64,000 bases of DNA. Origin: Haloferax marinum (lineage in GTDB: Archaea > Halobacteriota > Halobacteria > Halobacteriales > Haloferacaceae). The stretch is taken from positions 62,001 to 126,000 of the forward strand of contig NZ_WKJQ01000001.1 of the NCBI RefSeq assembly GCF_009674625.1. Reading direction: 5' to 3'. The stretch's first letter is position 1. Each line of letters begins with the position of its first letter. The translations under genes and the position numbers were made by a program. Of the stretch, positions 63,172 to 64,000 are shown piece by piece. The notes beneath the pieces were generated by a model. That model had not been told where the DNA came from. It saw only the letters and a list, made by a program, of their open reading frames with translations, and ran no database searches.

Positions 63172-64000
63172 TCAGTTCGCCGCTGTGACGTTCGTCTTCA
63201 CTTCCATCGCGTTCGTCTCTACTCCCGTGGCGTTCGTCTCCACTTTCACTCCCGGCAGATACGCCCCATCGGGACCGACCCACTCGCCTTCGGTTCCGCA
63301 GTCGGTCGTCAGTCGGCAGACACGCGTCTCGGGTGGCCAGATGACGCGAACCTCGTCACCAGTTCGCTCGACAGAGACGGTCTGCCGGTACGTCACGGTC
63401 TCACCGAAGTCGCCAACGTAAGTGACGAGGAGGTCGACCTCGCTCGCACCAGGTGGAATCGACAGGCGCTCTGGCCCGGCGGCCAGTGGATAGTTCGTCA
63501 CGGACACACCGCCCGACGAAATCGACCAGTCGACCGTCAGGCCGTCGCCAATCGGCACGTCGTACCGAGCGTATCCGGACTCGGTTTCGAGTCGGACGGA
63601 CACCGTGTTACTCCCGGCCGGCCGGCCGAGTGTCGTCGTCGCGTCGACTCGGTCACCCGAGAGCACGTCCAACCGTGTCAGTTCCGAGTCGACCGGTTCC
63701 ACCGCGCCGGACCACGAACCTCTGTAGGTGAACCGATACGGTGTCCGGTTCGTCGCGTCGAGGACGGTGAAATCCTGTTCGGCGCCGTCGTCGATGGCGT
63801 AGACGACCGGTCCGTCGAATCCGGGGTCGTTGCGGAGGGTCTGGAACGGATGTGCAGACCAGTCGCCGTAGGGGTCGGGGTGGAACACGAGCGCCTTCGA
63901 CGTATTGTCTTTCCCACCCGGAATCGACACGGTGAGCGGCGGGTCTTCGAACCCGGTTTCGACGAGTGGTTCGTACGTCGCCGCCAGATTGTCGGTCCGA
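63172..64000 (-). CDS. large surface-type beta-rich protein (partial, N-terminus outside window)
   Basis: The minus-strand frame is open from the window edge at 64000 to the TGA at 63172, 276 codons. The internal GTG at 63930 is not a start, because the frame continues before it (RTDNLAATYEPLVETGFEDPPLTV). Content is beta-strand rich with PLAAGPERLSIPPGASEVDLLVTYVGDFGETVTYRQTVSVERT, like an Ig-type domain, and ends with Asn-rich NATGVETNAMEVKTNVTAAN containing potential glycosylation sites. Function unknown; probably secreted or cell-wall linked. Confidence 0.7.
   Translation of the reverse strand, partial: RTDNLAATYEPLVETGFEDPPLTVSIPGGKDNTSKALVFHPDPYGDWSAHPFQTLRNDPGFDGPVVYAIDDGAEQDFTVLDATNRTPYRFTYRGSWSGAVEPVDSELTRLDVLSGDRVDATTTLGRPAGSNTVSVRLETESGYARYDVPIGDGLTVDWSISSGGVSVTNYPLAAGPERLSIPPGASEVDLLVTYVGDFGETVTYRQTVSVERTGDEVRVIWPPETRVCRLTTDCGTEGEWVGPDGAYLPGVKVETNATGVETNAMEVKTNVTAAN

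Overview
The window comes from a halophilic archaeon of the class Halobacteria and looks most like Haloferax. The proteins are strongly acidic (Asp/Glu-rich, Lys-poor), the coding DNA is GC-rich, and several starts look leaderless, with a TATA element about 25-30 bases upstream. The gene set is typical: a TATA-binding protein, Orc1/Cdc6, a second-type proteasome alpha subunit, a UPF0339/DUF1508 protein, archaeosine genes and a 16S-tRNA(Ala)-23S-5S operon. The order photolyase - Mn-SOD - thyA/dihydrofolate reductase - DUF1508 - proteasome alpha - rRNA operon - oriC resembles what I recall around the numbering origin of the Haloferax volcanii main chromosome. That is recollection and has not been searched.

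Layout. 1-16.3 kb: housekeeping genes, namely a SPOUT RNA methyltransferase, a pterin/folate pair (DHPS-like plus MptE-like), photolyase, a DJ-1/PfpI protein, SOD, a HicB-HicA pair, the thymidylate operon (thyA - dihydrofolate reductase - DUF4177), sufB, DUF1508 and a proteasome alpha subunit followed directly by a MOSC protein. 16.3-25.3 kb: SDR, two amidohydrolases, tRNA-Glu, Usp, GNAT, a YchF-type GTPase and a secreted repeat protein. 25.6-31.7 kb: a 24-bp hairpin minisatellite, the rRNA operon on the minus strand, and its tandem promoters. 31.7-38.7 kb: TBP, a FilR1-like regulator, orc1/cdc6, a complete haloarchaeal replication origin with ten ORB elements, and an XPB-type helicase. 38.7-49.5 kb: tRNA-Tyr, the queD-queE-queC preQ0 (archaeosine) operon, two divergent EamA exporters and a REC-PAS-GAF hybrid histidine kinase. 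49.5-61 kb: a polysaccharide/osmolyte hydrolysis cluster with a double GH15 enzyme divergent from a GH13 amylase and a glucosylglycerol-hydrolase-like enzyme. 61-64 kb: peroxiredoxin, small membrane proteins, a fasciclin protein and a truncated surface-type protein.

How parts work together: Orc1 is encoded beside its own ORB array, and the rRNA operon is transcribed away from the origin, co-directional with the leftward fork. ThyA and dihydrofolate reductase form a translationally coupled dTMP/folate cycle, and the DHPS-like and MptE-like genes supply the pterin branch. QueD, QueE and QueC make preQ0. The GH15 and GH13 genes share one short divergent promoter region with a dyad next to the amylase start.

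No single unmistakably new multi-gene system stands out. The most unusual structures are at DNA level: a nested perfect inverted repeat inside the ATPase domain of the histidine kinase that triplicates the N-box motif, a hairpin-forming 24-bp minisatellite beside the rRNA terminator, repeated 20-22 bp tandem arrays in many intergenic spacers, interrupted duplications of tRNA 3' ends, and a hairpin in the leader of the MptE-like gene.
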